Positions 60,536-64,000 of a stretch of DNA of 64,000 bases are shown here, piece after piece (position 1 is the stretch's first letter; each line of letters begins with the position of its first letter). The stretch comes from Lamellibrachia columna (taxonomy: Eukaryota > Annelida > Polychaeta > Sabellida > Siboglinidae). The DNA lies in contig OY759265.1 in assembly GCA_963662155.1 (NCBI GenBank), forward strand, positions 61,975,024 to 62,039,023, read 5' to 3'. The notes under the pieces are model-generated. The model saw only the letters and a list, made by a program, of their open reading frames with translations. It did no database searches and had not been told where the DNA came from. A program made the position numbers and the translations under genes.

Positions 60536-62322
60536 CAGGTTCTTAACAACTGCAAATGCATTTGAATGCACATTTGAGTGTTGAGCATTTGAATGCATAT
60601 TCAAATGCCTCCGTGAAATTGTAAATGCATTTGCATTTGAATGCATACCTTAAACATTTGCATTTGAATGGGACCCACAAACATTTGATTTGTCAAATGC
60701 ACAATCAAATATGCAATCAAATGCATGCGTAATTCTTTGAAAAATTATTATTGTTAGATTCACTGTTACAAGTTGACAACATGCCATTGGAAAAGTGCTC
60801 CATACTGAGCAATATCCTCAGCAGATTATGAAATTATTGTCTGATCTGTGAATCCACTTTCACAATGTGCTCTTTAAAAAAGTGCTCTGTAGGTCAATGG
60901 TCAACTGGGCAATGGCTGAGCTGTTATTGATACAACACGAAAAGACCAACAGGTCTACAAGTTGATGGCTTCAGAGATTACCTGTTCACTGAAATAATGC
61001 AGACAAATGACTCCCTTGTGTTGCATTGACATTGTTGGGGTGGCAGCTCACTGGGGGAGTGAACATAAGCAATGCCAGCCCTAAATATTTACAGCCAGAG
61101 AGAGTGATTAGTTATCATCCTAGTGACCACACCAGTGGACAGGCTATTGTCTTGGGGTGCCCTTCCATTCTGGCCCACCTGAATGATTAGCCTTTCATTC
61201 CCTGCCAAGGTTCCCAGTAAACTGTCAATTGTCTATTCTTCCCTCCCATTTCCACCACCTCTGCAGGCCTGGAGCTGTGCAACTCAGTGTATGACTCTAT
61301 CAGGGTTGGCAAGTAAAAGTACTTCGTTACAATACTTGAGGAGTTATTTCAAGTAATTGGCATGTAACGAAGTAGAATTTTGACTAAACACTTTTACTTG
61401 TAACAAAGTAGTTTTATCTAAAGTAACACGACCATCTCAAACCACGATGCAAATGTCTCTGTTGCACCATATAAACTATTAATCAGTAAGTTTCCAATAC
61501 GTATTGTAAATATTAAAATTTGCAATTTCGACAATGTATTGATAATCCCCATACACTGACACAATTCTGATATTCGTGAGCGAACGCGCATCGTGGATCG
61601 AGAATGAGAACCGATTTTCACCCATTGGCATTGTCAGCAACAGCCTTACTGGCTTACATCAGCATTAAACAGCATTTTACTTTCACGAATAAAATTTATA
61701 TTGAGATGTTTAATAAATTCGTAATAATGATTACTCTACAGAACTAAACAGTAAATAATTGATACTCTGCCATTTAATTAAGTTCTGTATTTAACTGAAA
61801 TTATTTGATGTTGTGAGCTCTCATTAAAGATGTAATTTTCCAAGCATCCAAGCGAGCGTGTTCAATGGTGGCAGACCGATTGACCAGCTAAGGCTGTCTG
61901 GGAGCACATTGTTATAGGCAGAGTGGTTGCAAAACAGTTGTCAGAAGCAAGTTGTGTAATTTATATAATATTACTCATGATTTTGTTGTTATTTCTAAGT
62001 ATTGTACTTTTACTTCTACTTTTACCTCAAGTACTTTTGAAAAGTAGTTTTACTTTTTACTCAAGTACTTTTTTTACAAAGTAATTTTACTTTTACTCAA
62101 GTAGTTTTTAGATGAATTTCTATACATTTCGTTGTTTTCTCCACATAAAAAATGTCATATAAAGCCAAAACATTGAATTCAAATGCATTTGCAAATGTGT
62201 AATCAAAACATTTGCATTTGAGTGTGACCCCAAAACATTTGCATGCATTCCTGCAAAAAGGCATTTGCATCAAGTGAAACATTTGCATTTAAATGTGTTG
62301 ACATGCATTTTTAACAAGCCTG
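60536..62322. mobile_element. hAT-like non-autonomous element with ATTTGCAT-rich ends (composite)
   Basis: Putative ends CAGGTTCTTAACAACTGCAA (60536 on) and, reversed from 62322, CAGGCTTGTTAAAAATGCAT; the CAGG-TT-TTAA pattern is typical of hAT terminal repeats. Both subterminal regions (60550-60730 and 62170-62310) are packed with ATTTGCAT/ATGCAAAT and CAAATGCATTTG motifs in both orientations. The flanking 8 bp (ATAATTAC, ATATACAC) match only partly. The interior contains a second element (about 61303-62114). No transposase. Located in the FAF1 intron. Confidence 0.62.
61303..62114. mobile_element. Nested hAT-like element with AAGTAC/ACTTTTACT ends
   Basis: Starts CAGGGTTGGCAAGTAAAAGT. The left end has AAAGTACTTCGTTAC and TTTTACTTGTAACAAAGTA; the right end (61990-62110) has repeated TTTTACTTTTACTCAAGTA in the mirrored sense. 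This pattern recurs in many animal non-autonomous hAT elements. The right terminal repeat is not clear, so the end is approximate. Confidence 0.55.
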
Positions 62323-62430
62323 ATATACACTAAATTGTGACAACTCTGCTGCATTGCAGCTATTAACAAATGGAATACAAGCTGTCTTTGCTAAGTGCTG
62401 GAACAAGTTTGGGCACTCAGAACTACTCAC

Positions 62431-62646
62431 ATCTCTGCGTGGGAACGTTGTAAGAACCTTGTAGTTGGCAGTGTCGAACCCCTTCACTGTGACAAAGTTT
62501 AGCAGCACCTGCAGTCGTGTGGTGGCGAGAAAGCGGCGTGTGAACATCTCGCCGCCTGGACACCGCAGACGAATGTTGCTCAGTGGCTGTTTGCAGTTTT
62601 CTGGAGGTTCTGGGGGCAGCTGGTCTTGTATCGACTGTCGAATTGC
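62431..62646 (-). CDS. FAF1: FAF1-like gene, penultimate coding exon (UBX domain)
   Basis: A 216-nt exon of exactly 72 codons between acceptor ACCTTGCAG (62655-62647) and donor GTGAGT (62430-62425), both phase 0. It encodes AIRQSIQDQLPPEPPEN, then LSNIRLRCPGGEMFTRRFLA, TTRLQVLLNFVTVKGF and NYKVLTTFPRRD. This is the UBX fold: the basic RRFL strand and the FPR loop that binds the p97 N-domain are present. The lead-in LPPEP and the FPRRD ending are characteristic of FAF1 rather than FAF2/UBXD8. The gene's other exons (UBA, ubiquitin-like and UAS domains) must lie beyond the right edge; I found none in 62656-64000. The 2.7-kb downstream intron (59732-62430) contains the LINE tail and the nested hAT-like elements. 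Confidence 0.95.
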
Positions 62647-62655
62647 CTGCAAGGT

Positions 62656-62876
62656 AGTATACAAACACATCTCTGACTCCTGCCTGCATTACTCTTTGTT
62701 AGAATGACTTTATCAACTTCTTATTCCAGACCCAACACAGTGCACTTGTGTATCAAATCTGTAGTGTGTGTATAATTTAAGTAATATGTGTAGTTGGTGG
62801 CATACGTTTGTTGAGATCATCAAAAGAATTGACTTTGATTGTTAGAGCGGGTGATTTTGTAAAACTGAATAGCCGT
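62656..62876. other. FAF1 intron, no feature seen
   Basis: AT-rich intronic sequence between the UBX exon and the minisatellite. Nothing recognised. Confidence 0.5.
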
Positions 62877-62877
62877 A

Positions 62878-63345
62878 TGTCATGGTATATAGAGCCAGAC
62901 CACTTATGACATGGTACATAGAGCCAGACCACTTATGACATGGTATATAGAGCCAGACCACTTATGACATGGTATATAGAGCTGGACCACTTATGTCATG
63001 GTATATAGCGCCAGACCACTTATGACATGGTATATAGAGCCAGACCACTTATGACATGGTATATAGAGCCAAACCACTTATGTCATGGTACATAGAGCCA
63101 GACCACTTATGACATGGTATATAGAGCCAAACCACTTATGACATGGTACATAGAGCCAGACCACTTATGTCATGGTATATAGAGCTGGACCACTTATGAC
63201 ATGGTATATAGAGCTGGACCACTTATGTCATGGTACATAGAGCCAGACCACTTATGTCATGGTATATAGAGCTGGACCACTTATGACATGGTATATAGAG
63301 CTGGACCACTTATGTCATGGTATATAGAGTCAGACCACTTATGTC
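62878..63345. repeat. 29-bp minisatellite, about 16 units
   Basis: Units GACATGGTATATAGAGCCAG + ACCACTTAT, with alternating variants (GACATGG/GTCATGG; TATATAG/TACATAG; GCCAGACC/GCTGGACC/GCCAAACC). In a FAF1 intron. Confidence 0.95.
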
Positions 63346-63850
63346 CTTTAGTCACATTTTTATTTAAAATATAATTTAATAGCTTGTCCGATGATTTCAC
63401 CAAAATTAAATAAAAATTTAGTAACAAATTAGCTAGCATGTCATAGTGGATACTAAATATGTTGCATTTTTGTGAAATGAATCTGAATTGAGCCAAGTAA
63501 AAACTTTAAATGAACAGCAAGCATTAACGAGCATCACTGAGACTGATCATTGTTGTTGCTGAATAATAATAACACATCATTCTTGTAGTAGAGCGCAATA
63601 TCATTAAAAAGCGCAAGTGCTTTACATAATTAATTAATGATTAAATTGTAAGTAATGCTTACAAATGTCTATGAATAAAATTAAACACATCATCAAGAAA
63701 AAAATAGGTAAATAATCAATAAATTGATGTGGCATAAGAAGAGGATAAAACTATTTAAATTAGAATAAAAAGCAATACAAAATAGTGGTGTCGTAATTAA
63801 AGCATTATTAAAATGGATGATAAAGATAAAAACTACAAAATTTACAAACC
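63346..63850. other. AT-rich DNA, no feature seen
   Basis: About 500 bp, no gene or element recognised. Confidence 0.5.
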
Positions 63851-64000
63851 AGACAAAAAACACATCAATGTCGGCAATATTCCGGCAGAAACAGGTATCT
63901 TTAAAATTGTCTTGAATGTTGCACTTTGTGGCAACTGGCAATGAATTCTGCAGATGAGGAGCAGCTACACGGAATGACCTCCAATGCAGCATGGAGAGGA
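63851..64000 (-). mobile_element. LINE 3' tail at the right window edge
   Basis: The minus strand reads LHWRSFRVAAPHLQNSLPV, then a Lys/Phe-rich stretch: the standard C-terminal tail of CR1/Jockey-like LINE reverse transcriptases (SFRVAAPxLWNSLP). Truncated by the window edge. Confidence 0.7.

Overview
The window is nuclear DNA of a metazoan, most likely a marine invertebrate. The genes are split by GT-AG introns, there are several families of decayed non-LTR retrotransposons, DNA transposons and long micro- and minisatellites, and one gene end is a recognisable animal FAF1 (UBX/p97 adaptor). I cannot fix the phylum from sequence alone. Nothing prokaryotic is present.

Main locus (about 1 to 56.1 kb): a tandem array of four copies, all on the minus strand, of a four-exon TauD/TfdA-type Fe(II)/2-oxoglutarate dioxygenase gene. 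Copies B (10179-14023), C (17166-30626) and D (39100-53003) each assemble into a 331-residue reading frame with identical exon lengths (475+158+159+204 nt) and phases. Copy A (1651-3619) keeps only exon 4 and part of exon 3. The predicted proteins start with a hydrophobic signal peptide and B, C and D end in KDEL, so they look like soluble residents of the endoplasmic reticulum lumen. Copy A ends KDEV. Copy C has H-x-E in place of the H-x-D iron motif, inside a small patch of other changes. C and D lie in two roughly 18-kb repeat units (about 15.6-33.9 kb and 37.9-56.1 kb). B is an older, shorter version.

Intron 3 of C and D is about 12 kb rather than 1.8 kb because both carry the same insertion (19120-28753 and 41928-51128). 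A and B preserve the empty site. The insertion is flanked by the direct repeat AACAGT, has 10-bp terminal inverted repeats (AGTAGTTATA), and is a giant imperfect palindrome whose arms are tandem arrays (62-bp and about 35-bp units). Its centre holds degenerate TTAGGG-like DNA and a GC-rich hairpin. It resembles a foldback-type transposon and is the strongest candidate here for an undescribed system. After duplication the two copies expanded different arrays: the 62-mer in C, and the 35-mer and CCA triplets in D. D also gained a hAT-like element.

Between A and B (3.6-9.5 kb) lie LINE fragments, long CA/TGTGCG microsatellites, a 31-bp minisatellite and a decayed LINE with an internal 60-bp repeat. 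Between C and D (33.9-37.9 kb) are about 3 kb of unassigned AT-rich DNA and the 3' end of a Ty3/gypsy-type element with its LTR. At 56.1-58.3 kb a LINE with a long open reverse-transcriptase frame closes the array.

Right flank (58.3-64 kb): the last two coding exons of a FAF1 orthologue on the minus strand. Their 2.7-kb intron contains a LINE tail and nested hAT-like non-autonomous elements. Further right are a 29-bp minisatellite and another LINE tail. The rest of FAF1 lies beyond the right edge.
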